Below are positions 1 to 7,427 of a stretch of DNA of 7,427 bases, piece after piece; position 1 is the stretch's first letter; every line of letters begins with the position of its first letter. Source of the DNA: Zoogloeaceae bacterium (GTDB taxonomy: Bacteria; Pseudomonadota; Gammaproteobacteria; Burkholderiales; Rhodocyclaceae); the NCBI GenBank assembly GCA_031278735.1, contig JAITJU010000158.1, positions 1-7,427 of the forward strand, read 5' to 3'. Under the pieces are notes generated by a model, which did not search any database, was not told the DNA's origin, and saw nothing but the letters and a program-made list of their open reading frames with translations. Made by a program: the position numbers and the translations under genes.

Positions 1-33
1 TCCCTGATACTGAAAAGGTTGAGGGAGTTTCAT
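1..33 (-). CDS. Start of an unidentified gene downstream of ftsH (partial)
   Basis: Five bases after the ftsH stop codon, on the same strand, an ATG opens a frame that stays open to the window edge (11 codons, MKLPQPFQYQG). In many proteobacteria the gene after ftsH is folP (dihydropteroate synthase), so folP is the obvious candidate by position. The visible residues are too few to show any family. The only Shine-Dalgarno-like bases are AAGG overlapping the ftsH stop, very close to the ATG, so initiation may depend on ribosomes finishing ftsH. The real start could also lie outside the window. Confidence 0.35.
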   Translation of the reverse strand, partial: MKLPQPFQYQG

Positions 34-37
34 CGCC

Positions 38-1939
<1,902 letters not shown>

Positions 1940-1945
1940 TCTTTT

Positions 1946-1951
1946 CTCCTT
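1946..1951 (-). promoter_or_regulatory. Ribosome binding site that fixes the TTG start of ftsH
   Basis: The minus strand reads AAGGAG, then six bases (AAAAGA), then TTG. The next in-frame ATG is three codons further on, which would leave a 15-base spacer. The site therefore points to TTG initiation. The resulting N-terminus, MNNM, agrees with the betaproteobacterial FtsH N-termini I remember. Confidence 0.75.
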
Positions 1952-1993
1952 GCAATATCTCGCGGTCGCGCAGGGTTTTGCGACAAAGACAGG

Positions 1994-2031
1994 ATTCTAA
2001 CGGCAATCCCGATTCCGGGATCGAAAAAAAA
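1994..2031 (-). promoter_or_regulatory. Candidate ftsH promoter region
   Basis: On the minus strand, TAGAAT (1999-1994) matches five of six bases of a sigma-70 -10 box and lies about 55 bases before the ftsH start. No convincing -35 hexamer sits at the usual distance. A perfect 6-bp inverted repeat (ATCCCG at 2006-2011, CGGGAT at 2016-2021, four-base loop) lies where the spacer and -35 would be. A run of eight T/A pairs (2024-2031) lies just upstream, in the position of an UP-like element. No sigma-32 consensus was recognised. The promoter call is an inference from motif and position. Confidence 0.35.
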
Positions 2032-2053
2032 TACCCGCAGCGCCTCCTCGCCG

Positions 2054-2084
2054 CCGACAGAAGCCTTGTCCGCAAGGGTAGAAT
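2054..2084 (+). promoter_or_regulatory. Candidate promoter of the VOC-to-radA gene cluster
   Basis: TAGAAT at 2079-2084 matches five of six bases of a -10 box. CCGACA at 2054-2059 matches four of six bases of a -35 box, but the 19-base spacer is longer than ideal. The -10 lies 42 bases before the VOC start codon. It points away from the ftsH candidate promoter, so the 187-base gap appears to serve both directions. Confidence 0.4.
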
Positions 2085-2126
2085 GCGGGCTTCTTTTCAT
2101 TCTCTCTGTCTGCGCAAAGGAGCCTC

Positions 2127-2618
2127 ATGAACAAGACACAAGACGGCGCGCGCCCCTTCAAGGTGCTGGGCATCCAGCAAATTGCCATTGGCGGTCTTTC
2201 CAAGGAAAAGCTCAAGACCCTGTGGGTGGACAAGCTGGGACTGACGCGCACGGGAACCTTTCGGAGCGAGCGGGAAAACGTGGATGAAGACATCTGCGTC
2301 ATGGGCGGCGGCGCTTTCAGGGTAGAAGTCGATTTGATGCAGCCGACGGACGCGGAAAAAAAGCCCGCTGTCCATGCCACGCCCCTGAATCACGTGGGCC
2401 TGTGGATCGACGATCTGCCGCGCGCCGTGGCGTGGCTGACGGCAAACGGCGTACGTTTCGCGCCCGGCGGCATACGTAAAGGCGCGGCGGGTTTCGACAT
2501 CTGCTTTTTGCATCCCAAGGGCAACGAGGAATTCCCGATTGGCGGCGAAGGCGTATTGATTGAACTGGTGCAGGCGCCCCCGGAGGTAATCGATGCCTTC
2601 GCCCGGCTCGCGGGCTGA
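2127..2618 (+). CDS. VOC (glyoxalase/bleomycin-resistance fold) family protein
   Basis: This 163-residue protein has the two-module layout of the vicinal oxygen chelate superfamily, which includes glyoxalase I, methylmalonyl-CoA epimerase and extradiol dioxygenases. The first module runs from about 13 (VLGIQQIAIGG) to 73 (VDLMQP). The second runs from about 86 (PLNHVGLWIDDL) to 151 (LIELVQAP). The internal similarity of VDLMQP and IELVQAP supports the duplicated fold. Likely metal ligands by position are Q18, D69 or E67, H89 and E146. Glutamine at the first position is known from human glyoxalase I, so activity is possible. Substrate cannot be read from the sequence. The start ATG has AAAGGAG four bases upstream. 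It is the first gene of the cluster, and its last 26 bases overlap the next gene. It may be annotated as lactoylglutathione lyase, but that specificity is unproven. Confidence 0.85.
   Translation: MNKTQDGARPFKVLGIQQIAIGGLSKEKLKTLWVDKLGLTRTGTFRSERENVDEDICVMGGGAFRVEVDLMQPTDAEKKPAVHATPLNHVGLWIDDLPRAVAWLTANGVRFAPGGIRKGAAGFDICFLHPKGNEEFPIGGEGVLIELVQAPPEVIDAFARLAG
2582..2587 (+). promoter_or_regulatory. Ribosome binding site inside the VOC gene that fixes the next start
   Basis: GGAGGT, five bases before the ATG at 2593, is a near-perfect Shine-Dalgarno sequence within the last codons of the VOC gene. The alternative in-frame ATG at 2641 has no such site. It supports the overlapping start and coupled translation of the two genes. 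Confidence 0.7.
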
Positions 2619-3861
2619 CGCCTGTCCCGCTCCCGCGTTGATGGCGGGCGCGAACCTGCGCGCCGCTTATCAGAAAAGCCTGCTGGTCTGGCTGAAAATG
2701 CCGGAAGAAGCGGCGGGTCTGGAAGGCATGTTGCGGGCGCTGAAGGCGCGGTGCGCCATGCCGCCGCCGGGCACAAGCAACGCGGCGATTTTCATGGCGG
2801 CGTCGGTACTGCTGGGAGCGATTCGCGACCGGCGGCTTGACGCCTTGCCGGAATATCGACGTCTGGCCGCCAAGGTTGAACAGGCGTTCAGGAAAGACGC
2901 GCCCGACGCGGCGCTCCTTGCCGCGCTGGAAGCGCCGCTGCGCCAGCTTGCCGCGTCGGTTGCCGAAACAGCCGTCGACCCCGCGCGCCCCCGCGATCCG
3001 TTGACCGCCACGCTGGAAGCCACGCGCGCCATTCTGCCGTTGGTGGCCCATCCGCGCGAGCCGCGTTTTTCCACGGCGCAGCGGGCGCTTTGGGATAATG
3101 CGGTCGAGGCCATGAGCCTTGCCTGGAACAATTGCCGCGCCGCGCCGGAAGCGGACTGGTCGCCGCTGCGCCAATCCCTGTTCAAGCTGCTGGAAGGCGC
3201 GCTGGCGCTGGCGCACGCCGCGCCCCTGCGGTTGGCGGAGGCGCTTGCCGCCGCCACGGACACGCTGGATGTCGCGCCGCCCACGGCGCGTCTTTTGACC
3301 ACGCTGGATGCCGCGCTGGAACTCTTGCAGGAAAAGGATTTTCTGGAAAACGACGCCCTCGCGACGCGGGTCGAGCAATTGGCGGCGCGTCTGGAGCGGC
3401 GCGACGAAGGCGCGCGTTCGCGTCCGCTGGACGCCCTGTTTGCCCGTGAGGCACTGGAAGAAATCAGCCAGATGCGGCACGCGCAAACCGTCGTGCCGCC
3501 GGATCGCGACGCGCTGGCCCAGTCTGCCTGCCGCATCCGGCAACTGGCGGAGCCGCTGGATCTCGCGCCGCTGACGTGGGCGACCTTTCGTTTTGCCCAA
3601 GTCGTGCCGACCCTTGACCCGCTCTGGCTGGATCGCGCGCCGGGTTATGACATCCTGCAAGGCTGGATCGACTGCATGGAACGCTGGATTCACGCCATCG
3701 ACGCCGGACACGCAAGCGCGCCTCGCGCGCCGCCGGTGGAACTGGCGCACTGGCAGGCCAGATTGCAGGCGGGCGACAAGGCGCCGGGAGACAAGGACGA
3801 AGGCGCGCTCGCGCCGCCCGTCGCCGAAGCGGGCGTCCCGCCCGACAGCGCGGAAGACTGA
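2593..3861 (+). CDS. Uncharacterised helical protein, possibly related to the N-terminal region of Chp/Pil chemotaxis kinases
   Basis: I do not firmly recognise this 422-residue protein. It is rich in Ala, Leu and Arg, looks almost wholly alpha-helical, and has no obvious signal peptide or membrane helix. From memory, the segment at about 23-90 (YQKSLLVWLKMPEEAAGL, then IFMAASVLLGAIRD) resembles the N-terminal Hpt-like region of PilL/ChpA kinases and FimL, the type IV pilus signalling proteins. No phosphorylatable Hpt histidine motif, kinase, CheW or receiver domain is visible, so if related it would act as a scaffold. The last 35 or so residues are charged, Pro/Ala-rich and probably disordered. 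The start at 2593 is set by GGAGGT five bases upstream and gives a 26-base overlap with the VOC gene; ATG 2641 (residue 17) is the alternative. It ends three bases before the NusG-II gene. That it is a real gene is well supported by the packing; its function is unknown. Confidence 0.75.
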   Translation: MPSPGSRADACPAPALMAGANLRAAYQKSLLVWLKMPEEAAGLEGMLRALKARCAMPPPGTSNAAIFMAASVLLGAIRDRRLDALPEYRRLAAKVEQAFRKDAPDAALLAALEAPLRQLAASVAETAVDPARPRDPLTATLEATRAILPLVAHPREPRFSTAQRALWDNAVEAMSLAWNNCRAAPEADWSPLRQSLFKLLEGALALAHAAPLRLAEALAAATDTLDVAPPTARLLTTLDAALELLQEKDFLENDALATRVEQLAARLERRDEGARSRPLDALFAREALEEISQMRHAQTVVPPDRDALAQSACRIRQLAEPLDLAPLTWATFRFAQVVPTLDPLWLDRAPGYDILQGWIDCMERWIHAIDAGHASAPRAPPVELAHWQARLQAGDKAPGDKDEGALAPPVAEAGVPPDSAED

Positions 3862-3864
3862 GCC

Positions 3865-4236
3865 ATGCTGCTTTCCTTTCTGCGCCCCGGCGATCTGGCG
3901 TTGATACTGCTGGCAGCGGCTGGAACCGCGCTGTGTTTCCCGCTGTTCTGGCAAGGCGGCGCGGGCGACAAGCTGGTGATTCGGCAGGAAGGCGCATTGT
4001 TCCTGGAAGCGGACTTGCGGACGCCGCGCGAAATCCGGGTGCCCGGCCCGCTGGGCGAGACGCGCATCGTGATAAGGGATGGACGCGCCCGCGTGGTTGC
4101 CGATCCTGGCCCGCGCCAGTATTGCGTGCGGCAGGGCTGGCTTTCCCGCGCCGGGGAAATCGCCATTTGCGCGCCCAACCGCGTCAGCCTCATGATTACT
4201 GGAAAAGATGCCCCCTATGACTCCCTCAATTACTGA
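3865..4236 (+). CDS. NusG domain II-containing membrane-anchored protein (EetA-like)
   Basis: This small protein (123 residues) has an N-terminal hydrophobic segment (about 11-29) that should anchor it in the inner membrane. A beta-rich domain follows, facing the periplasm if the segment is a signal anchor. Residues 85-107 carry the family signature: YCVRQGWLSRAGE, then ICAPNRV, with conserved-looking cysteines C87 and C102. Despite the domain name it is not a transcription factor. Stand-alone NusG-II proteins are usually encoded beside Gx transporter family proteins and, in Gram-positives, in electron-transfer loci as EetA. Here the Gx gene overlaps its last 29 bases. The start has GGAAG eight bases upstream and lies three bases after the previous stop. 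Gly82 sits where a first cysteine is found in some homologues as I remember them. The family call is fairly firm; a redox or flavin-related role is inferred. Confidence 0.8.
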   Translation: MLLSFLRPGDLALILLAAAGTALCFPLFWQGGAGDKLVIRQEGALFLEADLRTPREIRVPGPLGETRIVIRDGRARVVADPGPRQYCVRQGWLSRAGEIAICAPNRVSLMITGKDAPYDSLNY

Positions 4237-4750
4237 AATCAAAGTCGATGCCGACGATCTGCGCATTGCCCGCCTCGCGGCGGCGGCAGTGGGTCTGGCG
4301 CTGGCGGACGCGGCGATCCCGATGCCCTTGCCGGGCGTGAAGCCGGGTCTGGCCAATATCGTGGCGTTGTTGGTGCTGGCGCGTTACGGCTGGAGAAGCG
4401 CGGCCTGGGTGAGTGGTTTGCGCGTCGTGGCGGGCGCCTTGCTTTTGGGGCAATTTCTCGCGCCCGGTTTTTTCCTGAGCCTTGCGGGCGCCGTTTGCAG
4501 TCTGGCGGCGCTGGCGCTGGCGCAATACCTGCCCGCCCGCTGGTTTGGTCTGGTCAGTTGGAGCCTGGCGGCAAGTTTTGCCCACATCGCCGGTCAACTC
4601 CTGTTGGCGCGTCTCTGGCTGGTGCCGCATGACGGCATTTTTCGCCTGATGCCGGTTTTCGCCCTCGCCGCGCTGTTTTTTGGCGTCATCAATGGCCTCG
4701 TCGCCTGCCGTCTGCAACAGGAATTCATGCCGGAGAAACCCGCCCCATGA
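4208..4750 (+). CDS. Gx transporter family protein (EetB-like; PF07456 type)
   Basis: This is a hydrophobic 180-residue membrane protein with about five or six transmembrane helices. After a short polar N-terminus, residues about 36-52 carry the family hallmark: AIPMPLPGVKPGLANIV, followed by a long helix. A second recognisable stretch is LRVVAGALLLGQFLAPGF. The family resembles ECF-type substrate-binding membrane subunits. It is often labelled heptaprenyl diphosphate synthase component I, but no prenyl synthase aspartate-rich motif is present. Its partner gene, NusG-II, overlaps it by 29 bases. Its stop codon shares ATGA with the radA start, so translation is probably coupled on both sides. 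GGA at 4201-4203 supports ATG 4208; ATG 4217 is possible. The substrate is unknown; a flavin or quinone-related compound is only a guess from Gram-positive EetB. Confidence 0.82.
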   Translation: MPPMTPSITEIKVDADDLRIARLAAAAVGLALADAAIPMPLPGVKPGLANIVALLVLARYGWRSAAWVSGLRVVAGALLLGQFLAPGFFLSLAGAVCSLAALALAQYLPARWFGLVSWSLAASFAHIAGQLLLARLWLVPHDGIFRLMPVFALAALFFGVINGLVACRLQQEFMPEKPAP

Positions 4751-6102
4751 GCAAGACCATTTATCTGTGCGGCGAATGCGGCGCGGATTCCCCCAAGTGG
4801 CAAGGACAATGCCCGGCCTGCGGCGCGTGGAATACGCTGATCGAAAGTGTGGCGGAAGAAAAATCCGCCTCCGGCCGCCGCTTTCAGGCGCTGGCGCCTG
4901 CCGCGAAAATACAGGCGCTGGCAGAAATCGAAGCGCATGAAGCCGCGCGTATGCCGACAGGCATTCGGGAATTCGACCGCCCTCTGGGCGGCGGACTGGT
5001 GGCGGGCGGCGTCGCGCTGATCGGCGGCGACCCCGGCATCGGCAAAAGCACCTTGCTGCTGCAAACCCTGGCAAGGCTCTCGGAGCGCGTCAATGCCCTC
5101 TACATCAGCGGCGAGGAATCCGGCGAGCAAGTGGCGTTGCGGGCGCGTCGGCTGGGAATCGCCGCCAGTCGGCTGAAACTGCTGACGGAAATCAATCTGG
5201 AAAAAATCCTTGCCCTGCTGAAACGCGAGCGACCGGAAGTGGCGGTAGTCGATTCCATTCAGACCTTGTGGTCGGCGCAACTCAATTCCGCGCCAGGGTC
5301 GGTGGCGCAGGTGCGCGAATGCGCCGCCCAGATCACCCGGCTGGCAAAGCAGCTTGCCGTCAGCGTCATTCTGGTCGGGCACGTCACCAAGGAAGGCGCG
5401 CTTGCCGGCCCGCGCGTACTCGAACACATCGTCGACACCGTGCTTTACTTTGAAGGCGACGCCCATTCCCGCTTTCGCCTGATTCGCGCCTGCAAGAACC
5501 GTTTTGGCGCGGTCAATGAACTGGGCGTATTCGCCATGACCGAGACGGGGCTGAAAAGCGTAGACAATCCTTCCGCGCTCTTTCTTTCGCGGCACGAACG
5601 CGATGTTCCCGGCACGGCCATTCTGGTGACGCAAGAAGGCGCGCGACCGCTGCTGGTGGAGATTCAGGCGCTGGTCGACAACGCGCACGGCAACCCGCGC
5701 CGTCTCACAGTCGGCCTGGACGCGCAGCGGCTGGTCATGCTGCTGGCCGTGCTGCACCGTCACGCAGGCATCGCCTGTTTCGATCAGGACGTATTCCTCA
5801 ACGCCGTGGGCGGCGTGCGCATCATCGAACCCGCCGCCGATCTTGCCGTTGCCCTGGCAATCGTCTCCTCCCTGAAGAACCGGGCGCTGCCGGACAAACT
5901 CGTCGTCTTTGGCGAAATCGGGTTGGCCGGTGAAATCCGCCCCGCGCCACGCGGGCAGGAACGCCTGAAAGAAGCGGCCAAACTCGGCTTCACGCACGCC
6001 ATCATCCCCCAAGCCAACCTCCCCCGCCACCCCATTCCCGGCATCCACGCAATCGGCGTGGCGCGCATCAGCGAGGCGGCGGCGCGCGTCGGGGATTTAT
6101 GA
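4747..6102 (+). CDS. radA: DNA repair protein RadA (Sms)
   Basis: RadA is a RecA-like DnaB-type ATPase that drives branch migration and processes recombination intermediates together with RecA. The 451 residues match the usual length. In order: an N-terminal C4 zinc finger (C8, C11, C22, C25; CGECG...CPACG), the Walker A motif GGDPGIGKST (93-102, K100), Walker B VAVVDS with D169, the RadA-specific KNRFG motif (250-254), and a C-terminal Lon-like domain (about 280-451) including FGEIGLAGEIRP. All key motifs are intact. The start ATG overlaps the stop of the Gx gene (ATGA), and GGAG lies 11 bases upstream, so translation is probably coupled to the membrane-protein gene. Being last in a cluster with NusG-II and Gx genes is different from the E. 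coli serB-radA-nadR setting. No clear terminator follows it. Confidence 0.97.
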   Translation: MSKTIYLCGECGADSPKWQGQCPACGAWNTLIESVAEEKSASGRRFQALAPAAKIQALAEIEAHEAARMPTGIREFDRPLGGGLVAGGVALIGGDPGIGKSTLLLQTLARLSERVNALYISGEESGEQVALRARRLGIAASRLKLLTEINLEKILALLKRERPEVAVVDSIQTLWSAQLNSAPGSVAQVRECAAQITRLAKQLAVSVILVGHVTKEGALAGPRVLEHIVDTVLYFEGDAHSRFRLIRACKNRFGAVNELGVFAMTETGLKSVDNPSALFLSRHERDVPGTAILVTQEGARPLLVEIQALVDNAHGNPRRLTVGLDAQRLVMLLAVLHRHAGIACFDQDVFLNAVGGVRIIEPAADLAVALAIVSSLKNRALPDKLVVFGEIGLAGEIRPAPRGQERLKEAAKLGFTHAIIPQANLPRHPIPGIHAIGVARISEAAARVGDL

Positions 6103-6170
6103 ACCGATCCAGAAAATGCCGGGACTGAACAATCATGCCGTCCGCTCGTTTACGCCCGCGAATACGGAAG

Positions 6171-6199
6171 TTGCGTAACGAGACCGAGCCTGCAAGAAT
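6171..6199 (+). promoter_or_regulatory. Weak candidate promoter of the WG-repeat gene
   Basis: TTGCGT (6171-6176) and AAGAAT (6194-6199) are separated by 17 bases and match three and four of six consensus bases respectively. The -10-like part begins a stretch (AGAATGCGGGCT, 6195-6206) identical over 12 bases to the one at the VOC promoter. The rest of the 129-base gap shows no terminator, RNA gene or other recognisable element. Confidence 0.25.
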
Positions 6200-6231
6200 G
6201 CGGGCTGCTCCCGGTGTTTGAAGGAACCTCC

Positions 6232-7427
6232 ATGCAACGCCCGTCCGCAAAAAATGTCCTTGGCCTGCTCGCCTTTTTCCTGACGCCGCCGCTCGTGGCG
6301 AACGCGCCGCTCAAGGCGGAGGAATGGATATATGTCAATTTCGACAGCAAGGAGAGAAACGAGGTTTCCGTTACGTTTTCCGGTCACGTCCTGACGGAAG
6401 CGCAAGAGGAAGCGAAGCGGAACCTGAGCATCGGCGACCGTCTTCGCCTCTCGCGGCATGAACGGGAGAATGGATTCGACTGGAATCTCAAGGGCTACCT
6501 GAAACCCGACGGCGAGTTCCTCATTCTGGAGGACGCCGAGGCATTCGACGCCAGTGGCGTCGCAAGGGTCAGGACGCATGAGGGGCGCGGCTTTCTGGAC
6601 GCCCAGGGCAATTTTCTGGGGCGACCGCGTTTTTTGAAGGCAGGCTATTTCCTGCATGGCCTCGCGCCGGTCGAGGTCAATCCGGAGAACTGGGGCTACA
6701 TCGACAGGACCGGCGTCCTGGTCATTCCCGCGAATTTTCAAGGAGCGGACGACTTTGCCGCCAATGGCCTGGCTGCGGCGCAAGGCGGCAAGGAGTGGGG
6801 CTATAAATGGGGCTATATCGACCGCAAGGGCGCGTGGGCGATTCCCCCCGCCTTCAAGGAAGCCAAACGTTTCACGGCGGGCGGCGTCGCCGTTGTGCTC
6901 CATGATCGCGGTCTTGGTCTTGACGGGCGACGGTGGCAAATCATCGACGCGACGGGAAAAACCCTCATGGGGCCGCTGTACGTGGAACCGGAACCGCTCT
7001 TTCACGGCCAGTTCCTGCTGCTCGATGACCGGGGACGGCGGGCGCGGGCGAGCCAGGTTCTCATCGACATCGCGGGCGGCAAGGACATCCCGCTCTCCCC
7101 TTACCGGTTTCACGAGGGCAAAACGATTCCGCAGGTGGGGAATCTGTTGTGGCTGGCGGACGAGGATGGCCGACCGCGCCGCTTCCTGAATCCCGGCGGC
7201 AAGATCGTCGCTCCGCCCGACGGGGAGCTGATCGAGGTCGTCGGCCCTCCGAGCAAGAGCGCCATTCTGGAAAACAGGGCGGAAACCTTTTTCCTGTACG
7301 GAAAAGAGAAGGGAGGCGAGGGTATCCGGACGATCCTGAACCAGGACGGAAATTTCGTCGCCCGCTTCAAGGCGACGCGCTATTTGCGTTCCCTGGGGGA
7401 GGGCTGGCTCAGTTACGAGCAAGGCGG
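6232..7427 (+). CDS. Exported WG-repeat protein (3' end outside the window)
   Basis: The frame is open from ATG 6232 to the window edge, giving 398 codons without a stop. AAGGA at 6221-6225 sits six bases before the start. The N-terminus looks like a signal peptide: basic start, hydrophobic core at about 9-23, possible cleavage near residues 23-29. The mature part carries degenerate WG-type repeats (aromatic-G-x-I/L-D-x-x-G followed by a beta-rich stretch) starting near residues 88, 119, 154, 193 and 235; the best are WGYIDRTG (154) and WGYIDRKG (193). Weaker D/N-x-x-G units continue beyond. Such repeats form beta-structured, probably protein-binding surfaces, but the molecular function of this family is mostly unknown. 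WGYK at 189-192 directly precedes the 193 repeat, as if four codons were duplicated. It appears to be transcribed separately from radA, 129 bases away. A periplasmic or outer-membrane location is inferred. Confidence 0.85.
   Translation, partial: MQRPSAKNVLGLLAFFLTPPLVANAPLKAEEWIYVNFDSKERNEVSVTFSGHVLTEAQEEAKRNLSIGDRLRLSRHERENGFDWNLKGYLKPDGEFLILEDAEAFDASGVARVRTHEGRGFLDAQGNFLGRPRFLKAGYFLHGLAPVEVNPENWGYIDRTGVLVIPANFQGADDFAANGLAAAQGGKEWGYKWGYIDRKGAWAIPPAFKEAKRFTAGGVAVVLHDRGLGLDGRRWQIIDATGKTLMGPLYVEPEPLFHGQFLLLDDRGRRARASQVLIDIAGGKDIPLSPYRFHEGKTIPQVGNLLWLADEDGRPRRFLNPGGKIVAPPDGELIEVVGPPSKSAILENRAETFFLYGKEKGGEGIRTILNQDGNFVARFKATRYLRSLGEGWLSYEQG

Noticed and set aside
2006..2031. Inverted repeat followed by a run of A, considered as a terminator
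   Set aside because: On the plus strand the stem is followed by A, not T. On the minus strand the T run comes before the stem, so neither orientation fits an intrinsic terminator.
2317..4356. A 679-residue minus-strand open frame across the VOC, helical and NusG-II genes
   Set aside because: It has Arg/Gln-rich composition, no domain and no ribosome site seen. It spans several better supported, tightly packed plus-strand genes.
4208..4750. Heptaprenyl diphosphate synthase component I, a common label for this family
   Set aside because: The protein is a multi-helix membrane protein with no prenyl synthase motif. Gx transporter family is the better description.
4594..6048. A 484-residue minus-strand open frame opposite radA
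   Set aside because: radA has every family motif on the plus strand. The reverse frame shows nothing recognisable.
6201..6213. CGGG-ctgct-CCCG hairpin after radA, considered as a terminator
   Set aside because: The stem is only four base pairs and no T run follows. It lies close to the WG-repeat start and overlaps the shared leader motif.
6133..7422. A 429-residue minus-strand open frame opposite the WG-repeat gene
   Set aside because: The plus strand has a ribosome binding site, signal peptide and WG repeats. The minus frame has none of these.

Overview
The window is GC-rich chromosomal DNA that most resembles a betaproteobacterium, possibly of the Rhodocyclales type. The taxonomic call rests on the FtsH sequence (an N-terminus of the MNNM...VLMTVFNQF type, a tail starting RPPKP) and on a VOC protein of a kind I associate with that class. 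It is an inference from memory, not a search. No tRNA, rRNA, CRISPR array or insertion sequence was seen. No stretch above 300 bases lacks a gene: the two intergenic gaps are 187 and 129 bases.

Layout. The minus strand carries ftsH (38-1939), the membrane AAA+ zinc protease, and just beyond its stop an ATG-initiated frame that runs off the left edge (33-1). A 187-base divergent region (1940-2126) holds the start signals for ftsH and for a plus-strand cluster. That cluster is five tightly packed genes: a VOC/glyoxalase-fold protein (2127-2618), a helical protein that may resemble the N-terminal part of Chp/Pil-type chemotaxis kinases (2593-3861), a membrane-anchored NusG-domain-II protein (3865-4236), a Gx transporter family membrane protein (4208-4750) and the recombination ATPase RadA (4747-6102). 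Neighbouring genes overlap by 26, 29 and 4 bases or are separated by 3, so one transcript with translational coupling is likely. After a 129-base gap, an exported WG-repeat protein begins at 6232 and runs off the right edge.

How the genes may relate. FtsH and RadA are housekeeping proteins for protein quality control and for recombination repair. The most interesting part is the NusG-II plus Gx pair. From memory it matches the EetA/EetB pair of Gram-positive flavin-dependent extracellular electron transfer loci and is often found near flavin-transfer (ApbE) functions. Here it sits without a visible ApbE gene and directly upstream of radA. The WG-repeat gene appears to be a separate transcription unit. 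Other points worth a second look are a TTG start on ftsH set by its ribosome binding site, and a 12-base sequence shared by the leaders of the VOC and WG-repeat genes.
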